From Tritrichomonas musculus (lineage: Eukaryota > Parabasalia > Tritrichomonadida > Tritrichomonadidae): 64,000 nt of DNA. The notes below the pieces were generated by a model. That model worked only from the letters and a program-made list of their open reading frames with translations. It was not told the origin of the DNA and made no database searches. Made by a program: the position numbers and the translations under genes. Where the stretch lies: NCBI GenBank assembly GCA_039105265.1, contig JAPFFF010000055.1:186001-250000 (forward strand), in the 5' to 3' direction. Position 1 is the first letter of the stretch, and each line of letters begins with the position of its first letter. Positions 40,001-49,850 of the stretch are shown here, piece after piece.

Positions 40001-43000
40001 TTGAAATTTGCATTCCATGTAAACTAGAAAATTGTCGTGAATGCACAGGACCACTTGAAAGCGATTGCACTGCTTGTGTTGATAATTTTTACTTGTACAC
40101 TGATCCAAATACTGGATCAATTTCATGTTCACCATGTCGAGAAAACTGTAAAGTTTGTTCATCTGATGATTCTTGTGACATTTGTGAAGAAGGTTTGTAT
40201 GTTAATGAGAATGGTCAATGCACACCATGCGAATCACCATGCACTGCTTGTAGTGGAACAAAAGGTGAAATATGCACAAAATGCATTGATGGTTATTTCG
40301 CAAGTGATGGAAAATGCCTTGTTTGCGATTCTCCTTGTTCGACATGTGAAACGACATCAGCAAATTGCCTCACTTGCATCACTGGCTATTACCATGATGG
40401 ATCAGCATGTGTTGGATGTGCAACAAATTGTAATGAATGCTCAAGCGAGTCAACTTGCTTGAAATGCAAAGATGGCTTCTATTTATCAAGTGGAACTTGC
40501 ATTGAATGTAATTCATCATGCCTTACATGTGAAAGCAGTGCAACTTTTTGTACTTCATGTCATGACGGAACATATCTTGGAACAGATAATAAATGCTATC
40601 CATGCTCCTCTTCTTGCCTGACATGCGGAAAGAGACCAAATGATTGTACTTCATGCCATGATGGAACTTTTTTGACTGGAAGTTTTTGTGATCCTTGCCA
40701 TGAATCATGTTTAACGTGTGATGGACGTTATGCATGGAATTGCTTGACATGCAAGGATGGTTATTACTTCTTGAATCAAGGATCCTCTGATAGATACTGC
40801 AAGAAGTGTGATGATGAAAGTTGTGCCATGTGTTCATTAATTGATAATCAACAAGTTTGTTCCAAATGCATTGACGGTTTTTATTTGAATGAAGGCTCGT
40901 GTATTAAGTGTGATAAATCATGTGAAACTTGTACTGGTGGTACACAATATGATTGCAAACCTAACAGTTGTGCACCACATTATTTTTACACTTCTGTTGG
41001 TACTAAATCACAATGTTCGCAATGTAGTTCATCATGTGATAATTGTACTTCTTTTTCAATTTGTACAAGTTGTCCTGAAGGTTCATATTTAAATAATAAC
41101 CAATGCATTGGATGTGAAGAATCTTGCAAGACGTGTACAAAAGGAGATGAATGTGACACTTGTGAAGAAGGATTTTATCTTAATTTGGCTAAAAAATGCA
41201 TTCAATGTTCTGAAAATTGTAAGAAATGTAATTCCGATACTTGCCATGAATGCTTTGACGGTTATTTACTTGATTTTAATAATAAATGTGCATCGAAATG
41301 TTCTGATTCATGTCTGGCTTGCAGTGGAACATCAACACATTGCTCTTCTTGTCATAAAGGTCAATATCTTGATACGAAAAACTTTGTTTGTTTAAATTGT
41401 TCAGATGAATGCGATTCTTGCACAAGTGTCTTTAAATGTATTTCGTGTGCTGATGGTTATTATTTATCAAATAACTATTGTTATCCATGCAAGTCAAATT
41501 GCATTGAATGCAAAGAAAATTCAAAGTGTCTTAAATGTAAACCAGGCTATTTTGTATCGCCTGCATCATATGGAAGTGGCACTGAATGTTCTTCATGCCC
41601 TGATAATTGCCTTTCCTGCTCATCTTCAACGCAATGCACCGAATGTATTGAAGGAATGTATCCTGATTCAAACGGACAATGTCAAAAATGCTCATCTACA
41701 TGCAAGACATGCAATGGTCCTTCTTCATCTGATTGCATTATTTGCGCTGATCGTTTTTATAAGCCTGAATCAAGTCAATATTGCTTATCATGCCCTTCTG
41801 GCTGTGATATTTGCGACAATAACGGGGAATGCATAAAATGCCAAGACCATTTCTATCCAGGAGAAAGTGGAAATTGCATTCGATGTGATGATGAATGCGG
41901 CAAGTGTGAAGGAAGTTCAAGTAATTGCGTAACATGCAGATCGGGTTATTATTTCTATGGCAAAGAATGCAAACCATGTGATCCAAATTGTAAAGAATGC
42001 TCAGGTGCACGAAATCTTTGTACAGAATGTCATGACGGTGAATATTTGAATGATAGAAAATTCTGTGAACTTTGTTATGATAAATGTAAGAAATGCACAG
42101 GACCAGAAATGTCTGAGTGTTTAGAATGCATGGATGGATATCGATTAAATAAAAATGAATGCGTTAAATGCAGTAAAGATTGTGCAACATGTAATGAAAG
42201 AGATTATTGCTTGACTTGTGCTGATCATTATTACGTAACTTCAGTTGAAGATGGTTACGTTGATTGTGGAAAATGCCCTTCAGATTGCAAGAAATGTTCC
42301 TCAAAAACAGTTTGTGTTGAATGTGATGACGGCTTCTTTTTAAATAATGATAAAAAATGTTCAGCTTGTAGTGAAGAATGCACAACATGCAGTGATTTTA
42401 ACCTTTGTAAAACATGCAAAAAAGGTTATTATTCAACTGTTGAGAATCCAGAATTATGCAAAAAATGTCCAGATGAAGGTTGCGAATTATGTAATAATGA
42501 AGGTGTTTGTTATGACTGTTTAGACGGTTATTATTTAACACCTGAAAATGGTAAATGCAACTTTTGCCATCAATCTTGTGCAACTTGTCAAGATTCTTCA
42601 GATTCTTGTGATTCTTGTGCAATTGGCTATTTCAGTGTTGGTGCCAAGAAATGTCATCAATGTAACAGAGATTGTAGGACATGTTCAATTAGCCCTGGCA
42701 ATTGTACTTCATGTAACGATGGCTTTTACTTAGATGGTGAAACAAATCAATGTTTGCCATGCCATTTTTCATGCAAATTATGTAAAGGACCAAATGAAGA
42801 TGGCTGCATTAATTGTGAAGACGGTTATTTCTATGAATCATTCTCTTATTCATGTAAGAAATGTGATGCTTCTTGTTTAACTTGTAAACCACCAGGCTCA
42901 CAAAGATATTGTTGGAATTGTTCTGAAGGTTATTATGAACGTCAACAATTTGATGATGGCACTTTTTATTGTTATAAATGTAAAACAGGATGTCTTAGTT

Positions 43001-44787
43001 GCCCAAACAATGTTTGTGAGAAATGTGAGAAAGGATTCATGTTAAACTCAATGAATCTCTGTGAGAAATGTTCGAATCAATGCGCAAATTGTGAGAATTC
43101 AATAACACAATGTACTGAATGCGCAGAGAAATATCATGAAACAGGTAAAGATTCGAACGGTTATTCAATTTGCTCTGAATGTTCTGGTAATTGTAAATTC
43201 TGTGATGATTCGTTATCAAAATGCACGGAATGTTTTGATCAGTTTTATTTGACTGAGTGGGGTGAATGTGAAGAATGCGATCTTAAATGTAACAATTGTA
43301 AAGGAACATCAACAACATGTACATCATGCAATGATGGTTTCGTTCTCGATGGAAACAACAAGTGTCAAAAATGTGAATCACCATGTCTCACATGTAGTAT
43401 AACCCCATCAAATTGCACTTCTTGTACCGATGGCTATTATTATGATGAAGAGACGAAGAATTGCCAATTATGTTACGAACATTGCTCTAAATGTGAAGGA
43501 CCAAATGAATTCCAATGTTCACAATGTCAAGAAGGCTATTATTTCTCAAATTCACCAATTGCGGGCTGTTATCAATGTCATAAAACTTGTCAAACTTGTT
43601 ATGGAACAGGTTATAATTATTGTTACTCTTGCTGGCCAGGATTTTATCTTTCTTCTGATGGCGCTTGCTTAGCTTGTGTTGAAGGTTGTAACAATTGTAA
43701 TGGACTTGAAAGTTGTCTTCAATGTAAAGATGGTTATTACATAAATAGCCAAAAAACCGGTTGTATAAAATGTCATGAAACTTGTGGCTTATGTAATGGA
43801 CCAGGTACGAATTGTGTTCGTTGTGCTGAGCATTATTTACAGAACGAAGATGGCTCATGTACGAAATGTGATGAAAGTTGTAAATCTTGTTTTGAAACAA
43901 CTTCAAAATGTACATCATGTTTTGACGGTTATTTCTTCACCCAAAATAACAATTCATGTCAAAAATGTGATGATAAATGTTTGTCTTGTGAAACATCAGC
44001 ATCTAATTGCCTCTCTTGTCATGAAGGAAAGTTTATGTATAACGGAGATTGTGTTGATTCGTGTGGTGAGTTGGGTGTTGGTTTTGGAACACCTGATGGT
44101 TTGATCTGTACAAAATGTAACCTTGATCATTGTTTGTCTTATGATGAGGCTTGCCAATGCTTGAATTGTTCGGAAGGTTTTTATGTTATTTCTGATCCTG
44201 TTACTCTTATTGAAATCTGCATCCCTTGTGAAGTTCATGGATGCATTTCATGCGGATCCGATGGAAAAGGATGCAACAAATGCGAACAAGGATTCGAGCT
44301 CATTGAAGACAAATGCATTGGCGATCAATCACCACCAACTTCGACACCAACTCAAACACCACCAACAGATGAAACAAGTCAGACTGATGTTGCAAATGAG
44401 ACAGAAACAGTTCTACCTGTTCTTACTTCTTCTTATGTTAATAATGAAACAAAACCTTCTGATAACGGAAGTGGTTCAAATTCTTCATCTAAAGACAAGG
44501 CCCAGAAAATCGGTTTGTTAGCTGGCATTGTTGTTGCTATTGCTGTTATTATCGTCCTTGTGATTGTTGTTATTGTCCTCGTAATGAAGAGAAATTCATC
44601 AAAAACAGCTGCATTAAAGACTGAAGATATGTCAGGCGAAATGCAGCATGAAACCGAAAATAACGATATCTTCAAGAATTCATATAACCTCAATTCTACT
44701 GATAATCCAGTCTTTCCAGTTCATCCAGACGAAAATAAGGTTGTTGAGGATCCGTTTATTAATGATTTTGATGAAGGAAAGAATTAA
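37057..44787 (+). CDS. Giant cysteine-repeat type I membrane protein
   Basis: The protein has 2576 residues. A signal peptide (about residues 1-20, IYFSFFFLYIFITSSV) is followed by roughly 2400 residues of furin-like/growth-factor-receptor cysteine repeats with the pattern CxxCxxxxxxCxxCxxGYY. Next come a threonine/proline/serine-rich stalk (about 2420-2480), one transmembrane helix (about 2485-2510, IVVAIAVIIVLVIVVIVLVM) and a cytosolic tail of about 65 residues. The architecture parallels the high-cysteine membrane proteins and VSPs of Giardia and related trichomonad surface proteins. A surface receptor, adhesin or protective coat role is inference. Two segments (about 955-1000 and 2330-2385) share a CGE...DYGLSPDLECVKC-type variant unit, pointing to internal duplication. 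Confidence 0.85.
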   Translation: MKNPIYFSFFFLYIFITSSVIKLLDNNYCNIDNCEECNGYSGCKKCKDEFVLDSNGYSCYSCPKKCKICEAVGFYETSCTECYIGYYESGSNKKSCSKCEDDNCKKCSGPGDTCTECSTGYAQIKGKCVKCHNSCKICSGSEPYECTECANGYYKETQDSKEYCLSCGDNCTECTLKTCSKCIDGYYLEESTHKCRQCDNSCKKCNGPNITSCTECKDGFYFYGNQCRACDSNCKTCAGAKNLCTSCKDGQFVNDRLFCDDCQANCKTCNGKEECVNCSDGYFMNSNGVCEACYEYKHCKTCKLNYYSSSIVCTSCAEGTFSTETNSDEYQCTECRENCSSCTNANDCQQCSAGYYLDDDEKCQSCAEGCFSCIGNQNFDFCTDCKVGYYLNKEENSCVKCKLGCLDCEDGSTCETCIKGYYFSLNQCLKCNESCSSCKNNTNICEECAPGYMHNAFKRCVKCPDNCDKCDDKGCIECTHEFFVKEGVCYPCAEVCFECTGPTEDDCIDCDPGFYLGSKNCIKCHPSCSTCNGPGNTNCESCSDGFYMTNNHRCEACEFGCSSCTSDTECNDCLDGFIINHETEDCEQCPPGCKRCQLGDDHKCTECFNGDGYYTITKENDIECHRCPSYCKTCSIDISGDLTCYECYEGYYQQDNKCVKCNLPCATCTSADRCTSCIAGHFYDGYGMCNSKCSEDCLTCEENPSDCTSCHDGFSINDKKCVPCPTGCKTCIVDGNNDYCFDCLDGYFYSDGKCSKCHPACLTCYGQASLFNCYSCSPGYYQSDYYPQTNSYVCRSCSSSDTNCIECEPYEPPYYHASVCTKCKDGYSVIDNKCTKCNDICKTCYGQSELQCSVCIDGLYLNSDGVCDNCADSCKTCINSPTQCTSCNSHFYLSEGKCIECSESCAECENSQNNCTKCHNNFYPYEGKCYQTCGEIGPDYGLSPDLECVKCEIDKCLVYDEACQCQKCSEGFYNESDPITLIEICIPCKLENCRECTGPLESDCTACVDNFYLYTDPNTGSISCSPCRENCKVCSSDDSCDICEEGLYVNENGQCTPCESPCTACSGTKGEICTKCIDGYFASDGKCLVCDSPCSTCETTSANCLTCITGYYHDGSACVGCATNCNECSSESTCLKCKDGFYLSSGTCIECNSSCLTCESSATFCTSCHDGTYLGTDNKCYPCSSSCLTCGKRPNDCTSCHDGTFLTGSFCDPCHESCLTCDGRYAWNCLTCKDGYYFLNQGSSDRYCKKCDDESCAMCSLIDNQQVCSKCIDGFYLNEGSCIKCDKSCETCTGGTQYDCKPNSCAPHYFYTSVGTKSQCSQCSSSCDNCTSFSICTSCPEGSYLNNNQCIGCEESCKTCTKGDECDTCEEGFYLNLAKKCIQCSENCKKCNSDTCHECFDGYLLDFNNKCASKCSDSCLACSGTSTHCSSCHKGQYLDTKNFVCLNCSDECDSCTSVFKCISCADGYYLSNNYCYPCKSNCIECKENSKCLKCKPGYFVSPASYGSGTECSSCPDNCLSCSSSTQCTECIEGMYPDSNGQCQKCSSTCKTCNGPSSSDCIICADRFYKPESSQYCLSCPSGCDICDNNGECIKCQDHFYPGESGNCIRCDDECGKCEGSSSNCVTCRSGYYFYGKECKPCDPNCKECSGARNLCTECHDGEYLNDRKFCELCYDKCKKCTGPEMSECLECMDGYRLNKNECVKCSKDCATCNERDYCLTCADHYYVTSVEDGYVDCGKCPSDCKKCSSKTVCVECDDGFFLNNDKKCSACSEECTTCSDFNLCKTCKKGYYSTVENPELCKKCPDEGCELCNNEGVCYDCLDGYYLTPENGKCNFCHQSCATCQDSSDSCDSCAIGYFSVGAKKCHQCNRDCRTCSISPGNCTSCNDGFYLDGETNQCLPCHFSCKLCKGPNEDGCINCEDGYFYESFSYSCKKCDASCLTCKPPGSQRYCWNCSEGYYERQQFDDGTFYCYKCKTGCLSCPNNVCEKCEKGFMLNSMNLCEKCSNQCANCENSITQCTECAEKYHETGKDSNGYSICSECSGNCKFCDDSLSKCTECFDQFYLTEWGECEECDLKCNNCKGTSTTCTSCNDGFVLDGNNKCQKCESPCLTCSITPSNCTSCTDGYYYDEETKNCQLCYEHCSKCEGPNEFQCSQCQEGYYFSNSPIAGCYQCHKTCQTCYGTGYNYCYSCWPGFYLSSDGACLACVEGCNNCNGLESCLQCKDGYYINSQKTGCIKCHETCGLCNGPGTNCVRCAEHYLQNEDGSCTKCDESCKSCFETTSKCTSCFDGYFFTQNNNSCQKCDDKCLSCETSASNCLSCHEGKFMYNGDCVDSCGELGVGFGTPDGLICTKCNLDHCLSYDEACQCLNCSEGFYVISDPVTLIEICIPCEVHGCISCGSDGKGCNKCEQGFELIEDKCIGDQSPPTSTPTQTPPTDETSQTDVANETETVLPVLTSSYVNNETKPSDNGSGSNSSSKDKAQKIGLLAGIVVAIAVIIVLVIVVIVLVMKRNSSKTAALKTEDMSGEMQHETENNDIFKNSYNLNSTDNPVFPVHPDENKVVEDPFINDFDEGKN

Positions 44788-45079
44788 ATTAATATGGTTG
44801 AATTTAGCAACCATTTTTGAAAATTTATCATATGATGAATAAAATGTTTAATTTTTACATTTTTGTTAATTTTATACGAAATTTAGGAGAGATGTAAAGA
44901 GAATAAGCTTAAAATATTCTTTTTGATATCATTTTCCGGCTATCATCAACAAGAAAAATAGTTCCTTTATAATAAAAAAAACTAAAAATGCTTTTATTTT
45001 TAAAGATTTTAATTATATATATATATATAAAGATTTATAATAATCGAAAATCACTAATATATTTAAATGATTATTTATT

Positions 45080-45220
45080 TTAATTTTCTTTTCGGTTGAT
45101 ACATTTCCATCTATCTTCAGAATATTCAGAGCATGATACTTGTAATTCATCTAATCTTTTCTGATTATCCATTTCCTTTTTGTCTTCCATTCTTCGTTCA
45201 ATCTTTGATCTAAACTTCAT
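45080..45220 (-). CDS. Possible small charged protein, 46 residues
   Basis: An ATG-initiated frame encodes a highly charged helical peptide (MKFRSKIERRMEDKKEMDNQ...) with two cysteines nine residues apart. Codon use is coding-like and the stretch is less AT-rich than its surroundings. I recognise no family. It may be a true small gene or the 3' remnant of a larger one. Confidence 0.3.
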   Translation of the reverse strand: MKFRSKIERRMEDKKEMDNQKRLDELQVSCSEYSEDRWKCINRKEN

Positions 45221-45322
45221 TCAAGTTGGGACTACTTTTTCAATATTGAATGAATTCAATTCAATTATAATAACTTTTTCAAGATTAGATTTTTTAATAC
45301 AAAAAGTTTAATTTTTTCTGAA

Positions 45323-45709
45323 AGTCCTAAACTAAGTTTTTTAATTTGTCCCTTCTTATCGTCCTCACAAATTTGAATAAAGCTAAATATTTTTTTTTTT
45401 AAGTTATAAAGGCATGAATACTTTCATTCATCTCAGGTTGGGGCTCCCGCTATTTCCTTGGCCAATTGGGCTTACCCCTCAAAGGCTCCCAAAGCTATTT
45501 AAAATGCATTTTTCCTGAATAAATAACTTTTTTATATTCTTTTTTTTTTTTATTTTCATCTTCTCAAAATTGAAAGATATGGTATTTTTAAAAAAATAAT
45601 TTGTCCCTTCTTATCGTTCTACTTTCTGAAGACTCATGGAAAATTTGAATTAAAACTTTCAATTTTTTTGTGAATCAGGTAATAAATAAAAAACTTAGTT
45701 TAAGATCCC
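45323..45709. repeat. Inverted-repeat candidate with internal direct repeats
   Basis: AGTCCTAAACTAAGTTTTTT (from 45323) is matched inversely by AAAAAACTTAGTTTAAGATC (to about 45707). Inside, AATTTGTCCCTTCTTATCGT occurs twice (45343-45362 and 45598-45617). No coding capacity. It is probably a degenerate MITE. Confidence 0.4.
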
Positions 45710-45932
45710 TATTTATATAGAAAATGTTTTAAAATTTTCATCCTTTTTTTTACTTTACATATTTTCATAAAAGTATAAAAACATCAAGCAAGAAAATTTA
45801 ATAATGAAATGGAAAAGAAACTTTCCATAATCTTTTAAAAAATTTAAATTGAATTATTATTCAACATATTAAAGATATTTCTAATTTTATTAAAAAAAGG
45901 AGCTTAATATAGTAAAAACAATGATGAATCGT

Positions 45933-47408
45933 TTATAACTCAGTATTTATATGGTTTTCATTAATTGATTTAGATATTTCAAAATCATCATCAAGCATGA
46001 TTTTGAACTTTCCCTTTGTTTTCCACCATTTTTCTGTTTCTCTTTCCGTTAAATTAAATAGCAACTCAATTACCTTCAAATTTGATGTCATTCCAGTATG
46101 ATCACACGTTCTTTTATCACTTTTATTTAAATCAATGCAAAGCAGAGTTCTATTTTCAGAACTCCAATTATCACATGCATAACGGGCTCCTTTTGCGAGC
46201 AATGAACCGTCACCATCGACCTCAAAGTGTTTCGTTGGTGATTTATCGAATCCTTTTTTGTAATCCAAAAAAGACAATGTCTGAATTTTTGAATTAAAAA
46301 TAATTGCCAGTGGAATATTTGGCCCAATGTCAACTGGCGCAGTTTTCATTATCTCAAAAGACCTCTCAAGTATTGGCACATCTTCTCTTCTAATTCCGGA
46401 GTTATTCACAATTACGTCGTACATGTCACTGGCTGTGTAATTCACTCCATTCTTATCTCGAACAATTGCGACATTTTTGAATATTTCCATGTTTAACGTA
46501 TTCGCATGAATGCCGGGAACACTCGTTGCCATGCCGGCAATGTACTCGTTACGTAAAAATGGAACCAATGGCGAAAATCTTTGAATTAATCCTTCATCAA
46601 TGATTAAACTGCCTCCAAAATTTGGCGCAATAAAAATAACTTTTTCAATATACGTATTGATCCATTTTTCATCGATCAATTCAAAAAGTTGTTCGATTTT
46701 TTTGTTTCTTGTGAGAAATTGCTGAATCATGAAACATCCCATCGAATGGCCAATTAAAGTGACACGTGTCTCATTTGATTTTGCATAGGCATTCTCAATC
46801 AAATGCTTGAAATCAGACCAAAACGAGTCTAGAAAGAGAGGCGCTAGTCGCCAGTCATATGGTGCTGAATAGATATTTTCACCGACTGTGTAATTTCTTT
46901 GTTCAAAGTAACTAAATAATGTGTGAAATTGATCAAAAAATACCATTTTCTCTTTAATTCGTGACAAAAGACTTGGCGATGAATTATGATTTGATGATTC
47001 ATTGATTTGTTGTTTTCCTTGACTTTTAATTATATAATCAACAGAAGATTTGCCTCCAAAATCGTGAATACTAAATTGTACTCCTGGGAAATTATGTATC
47101 GTTTGCGTTTCATTATTAAATTTTAATTGTGATAGTAATGTGAAACAATTAATAAATGGTGGAATTATAAATCTTGTATCTAGCCAGAATAATTCATTTG
47201 ATAATTCCCGAGGGCAATAAAAAGGTATATTTGTCATGTTTTCATAAGTGGCATATAGAGTTGATCCAAATAATCCTGGAACAATTATTATGGGACTCCG
47301 TTTAAAAGAAGAAATCGATAATATTGCTAATAAGAACACCCAAATCATATTTCTTTTTAAAATATCTACTCTTGATTCAAATTTATTGAGTAGATATTTG
47401 GCCGACAT
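45933..47408 (-). CDS. LCAT/PDAT-like lipid acyltransferase
   Basis: The 491-residue alpha/beta-hydrolase-fold enzyme has an N-terminal signal or anchor (IWVFLLAILSIS), the lid-region motif IIVPGLFGSTLYA, the nucleophile elbow GHSMG (about residue 219) and FIAPNFGGS. A DGDGSL motif near 397 supplies the acidic residue and CDHTGM near 436 the likely catalytic histidine. This is the lecithin:cholesterol/phospholipid:diacylglycerol acyltransferase family, which moves acyl groups from phospholipids to sterols or diacylglycerol, or acts as a phospholipase. Trichomonads have several such genes. A secretory or lysosomal location is inferred. A second ATG at residue 21 would put the signal at the very N-terminus. 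Confidence 0.85.
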   Translation of the reverse strand: MSAKYLLNKFESRVDILKRNMIWVFLLAILSISSFKRSPIIIVPGLFGSTLYATYENMTNIPFYCPRELSNELFWLDTRFIIPPFINCFTLLSQLKFNNETQTIHNFPGVQFSIHDFGGKSSVDYIIKSQGKQQINESSNHNSSPSLLSRIKEKMVFFDQFHTLFSYFEQRNYTVGENIYSAPYDWRLAPLFLDSFWSDFKHLIENAYAKSNETRVTLIGHSMGCFMIQQFLTRNKKIEQLFELIDEKWINTYIEKVIFIAPNFGGSLIIDEGLIQRFSPLVPFLRNEYIAGMATSVPGIHANTLNMEIFKNVAIVRDKNGVNYTASDMYDVIVNNSGIRREDVPILERSFEIMKTAPVDIGPNIPLAIIFNSKIQTLSFLDYKKGFDKSPTKHFEVDGDGSLLAKGARYACDNWSSENRTLLCIDLNKSDKRTCDHTGMTSNLKVIELLFNLTERETEKWWKTKGKFKIMLDDDFEISKSINENHINTEL

Positions 47409-47747
47409 ATAAAATTATAAAAAAAGCTTAGAAAATCTTTATTAATAAACATCATTTTATGACTCTTATGTTTTAATTTAAATTTGAACTTGACAATAAA
47501 ATAAATTCGGTAAAAAAAAAAAAAAAAAAAAAAAAAGATAAGAAAAAATTGGAAATTAATTTTTACCAAAAAATTGGTATTGATTAACTAGATCAAAACT
47601 TTTTAATGAAATTTCACTATTTTGAAAAATAATAACGACTTATCATAAATAAAATGGCCCCTTTAATGTGAATTGCTCTTTTTTTCAAAGGATTGAAAAG
47701 TTGCCCTCTTAGCGAGATTTTTTTTTTTTTTATTTTTATGACTTCAC
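47409..47747. promoter_or_regulatory. Divergent intergenic region with long A-tract
   Basis: About 340 bases separate the acyltransferase (minus) and tandem kinase (plus) genes. It holds a run of about 24 A residues near 47513-47536. CTTCACATG at the plus-strand start contains an initiator-like TCACAT overlapping the ATG. No other feature is seen. Confidence 0.35.
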
Positions 47748-49850
47748 ATGTTTAAAAAGAAGAAAGCGAGCGCCCAAAAAAAAGCATATAAAGTCGAGTT
47801 TTCAAACGAAGGGATTAAGTTCAACGATGAGCTTATTGATAGAGAACCACAAATTAATCATGTTCCTGAATATCTAAAAGGACAAACGAAAACCATCAAT
47901 CCACTCAATCTTCTGAATTACACTTATCAACCAAAAAATGGAGACACTCTTAAAAACTGTCTTGCCATAGAAAAGGGAACAAACAAAAAGATTTTTATTG
48001 AAACAACGGAATATGATTCCTTTCCAGCTATGTCATCTTCATTTATTTGCCAGTATATCCTTAATTTTCCCGGAATTGTTAAATTTGTTGGCTTGTACAT
48101 CCCAGATAAAGAATTTTCAATTCCTCCTGAAAATAATATTAAAAAGAAAACTATAAATGTTGAACGTCCAATATTAGCTTGGAAATATATGGAAAATGGG
48201 AATGCTTTTGAACTTAATGATAATTATTTAAATGGAAAAGATAGAAAAAAAATAAATCCAACAATTCGATGCAAAATTATTTATGGCATTGCAGCAATAA
48301 TGAAGCAAGTTCATGAAAAAAATATTATTCACTCTAATCTCAACCCAAAATGCATTTACCTTGATGAAAATTTTGAACCAAATATTGGTGGTTTTAATTA
48401 TCGCAACCCTTTTTATGATGGATTTAATACGATGATCCCTCAAAATTTAATCCCATTTATCTCTCCTGAAATACTTTTTGGTGATGATGATTATGATATT
48501 GAACCCGAGACTGATGTTTACTCATTCGGGACTCTTGTTTATAGAATGTTTTCAACTGAGTACATTGGGATACCAAAGCGAATTGCAAAACAAAGGATGA
48601 TTGAACAGTTTATAAATGGATGGAGGCCTGAACCTCCCAAAAACATTCCTGATAATTATTGGGATTTAATTAAAGCATGCTGGCATCAAAATCCAGCTGA
48701 AAGACCTAGTTTTGAAGTGATTGTTGAAGAATTAAAAAAAAATGATTATGCACTTGAAGAATTTGGCATGCAAACTGACTTAGAATCACTTCATGAATAC
48801 CAAAAACGAATTGACGAAATGACTGCGAATCCACCAGCTCAAGTTTCATCTCCATCTTCATCTTCATCTCAATCTTCACCTCCATCTTCATCTCAATCTA
48901 AAACTCCATCTCCAAATTCAAAAGAAAATATATTTGTTGGTTCGGATGACGATCAATTCATAAAAGAAATCGAACAAATTGGAGAAGGTGAAACATCTGT
49001 TGTCTACAAAGTATTTGACACTCGTACGAAAGCTACAATGAGCAAGAAAGTTCTGAAAACAGACGAAAAAAAGACGTTCAAAAATCTGCAATATGCACTT
49101 AAAGAATTTGAATTTCTCGTATCTTTTCACCACCCGTGCATTTGCCGAGCTCTCAAGATCAACACAGCAGAGACAGTCAAAAATAAAAAAGATCAAACGA
49201 CGGTTTCAATCTATTTGGAATACTTCAAATATAAGCTGACTGACTATTTGATAGAACCTCTTTGTAACAACACAATTAAAACACGAATTGCTGTTGAAAT
49301 TGCACATTCAATGTTCTACATACACAAGCACAATTTGATCCATTGTGATTTGAAAGCAGAGAACATCATGCTCAATGATGCTTTTGAAGTGAAGTTGATC
49401 GACTTCGGATTGATCAAAATTGACGAAATGTTGAGTGATTATTCATTCGTTGATAGTACAAAAACAAAAGGAGTTGGAACATTCTATTACATGTCACCTG
49501 AAATGCTAAATGAAGATGATTATGATTCAAAAACAGACGTTTATTCATTTGGAATCCTTCTTTATTACATCTTTACTGGCACAATCCTGAAAATGAAGCT
49601 GAAAGACAAATTGAATGGTGAACCTTTTGAATTGCCAAATGAGTCTGAAAATATATCCAAATTCTGTATTAACTTGGTCTATAAATGCTTAGAACACAAA
49701 CCATCAAAAAGACCGTCATTTAAGGAAATATTGAGTGAAATGAGAGAAAAATCATTTCAACTTGCTCCAGATGTTGATGCTTCGATTGTTGATCGCAGAG
49801 ATAAAGAATTAACACAATTTGAAAATGAAGTTCAAAATTTCACAAAATAA
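47748..49850 (+). CDS. Tandem pseudokinase-kinase (TKL-like)
   Basis: The protein has 700 residues and two kinase-fold domains. Domain 1 (about 50-350) is degenerate: the catalytic loop reads HSNLNPKCI near residue 194 instead of HRDLKxxN, and DFG is replaced by GGF. It still has subdomain IX (DVYSFGTLVY) and XI (CWHQNPAERPSF). A serine/proline linker (about 366-390) precedes domain 2 (about 405-690), with glycine loop IGEGETSVVY, lysine in SKKVLK, HCDLKAENI near 532, DFG near 551 and YYMSPEML. Domain 2 therefore looks active and domain 1 looks like a regulatory pseudokinase, an arrangement reminiscent of JAK kinases, arrived at independently (inference). Confidence 0.85.
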   Translation: MFKKKKASAQKKAYKVEFSNEGIKFNDELIDREPQINHVPEYLKGQTKTINPLNLLNYTYQPKNGDTLKNCLAIEKGTNKKIFIETTEYDSFPAMSSSFICQYILNFPGIVKFVGLYIPDKEFSIPPENNIKKKTINVERPILAWKYMENGNAFELNDNYLNGKDRKKINPTIRCKIIYGIAAIMKQVHEKNIIHSNLNPKCIYLDENFEPNIGGFNYRNPFYDGFNTMIPQNLIPFISPEILFGDDDYDIEPETDVYSFGTLVYRMFSTEYIGIPKRIAKQRMIEQFINGWRPEPPKNIPDNYWDLIKACWHQNPAERPSFEVIVEELKKNDYALEEFGMQTDLESLHEYQKRIDEMTANPPAQVSSPSSSSSQSSPPSSSQSKTPSPNSKENIFVGSDDDQFIKEIEQIGEGETSVVYKVFDTRTKATMSKKVLKTDEKKTFKNLQYALKEFEFLVSFHHPCICRALKINTAETVKNKKDQTTVSIYLEYFKYKLTDYLIEPLCNNTIKTRIAVEIAHSMFYIHKHNLIHCDLKAENIMLNDAFEVKLIDFGLIKIDEMLSDYSFVDSTKTKGVGTFYYMSPEMLNEDDYDSKTDVYSFGILLYYIFTGTILKMKLKDKLNGEPFELPNESENISKFCINLVYKCLEHKPSKRPSFKEILSEMREKSFQLAPDVDASIVDRRDKELTQFENEVQNFTK

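Larger units (their letters stand above)
44788..45932. other. 1.1-kb intergenic region with a small ORF and repeats
   Basis: It contains an AT microsatellite (about 45016-45030), a 46-codon minus-strand frame (45080-45220) and an inverted-repeat candidate (45323-45709). A GC-richer patch (about 45434-45500) lies inside the latter. Confidence 0.4.

Noticed and set aside
45434-45500. GC-richer patch with an A-box-like AAGCCCAATTGG on the minus strand
   Set aside because: No B box at proper distance, no T-run and no pairing stems, so not called as a tRNA.
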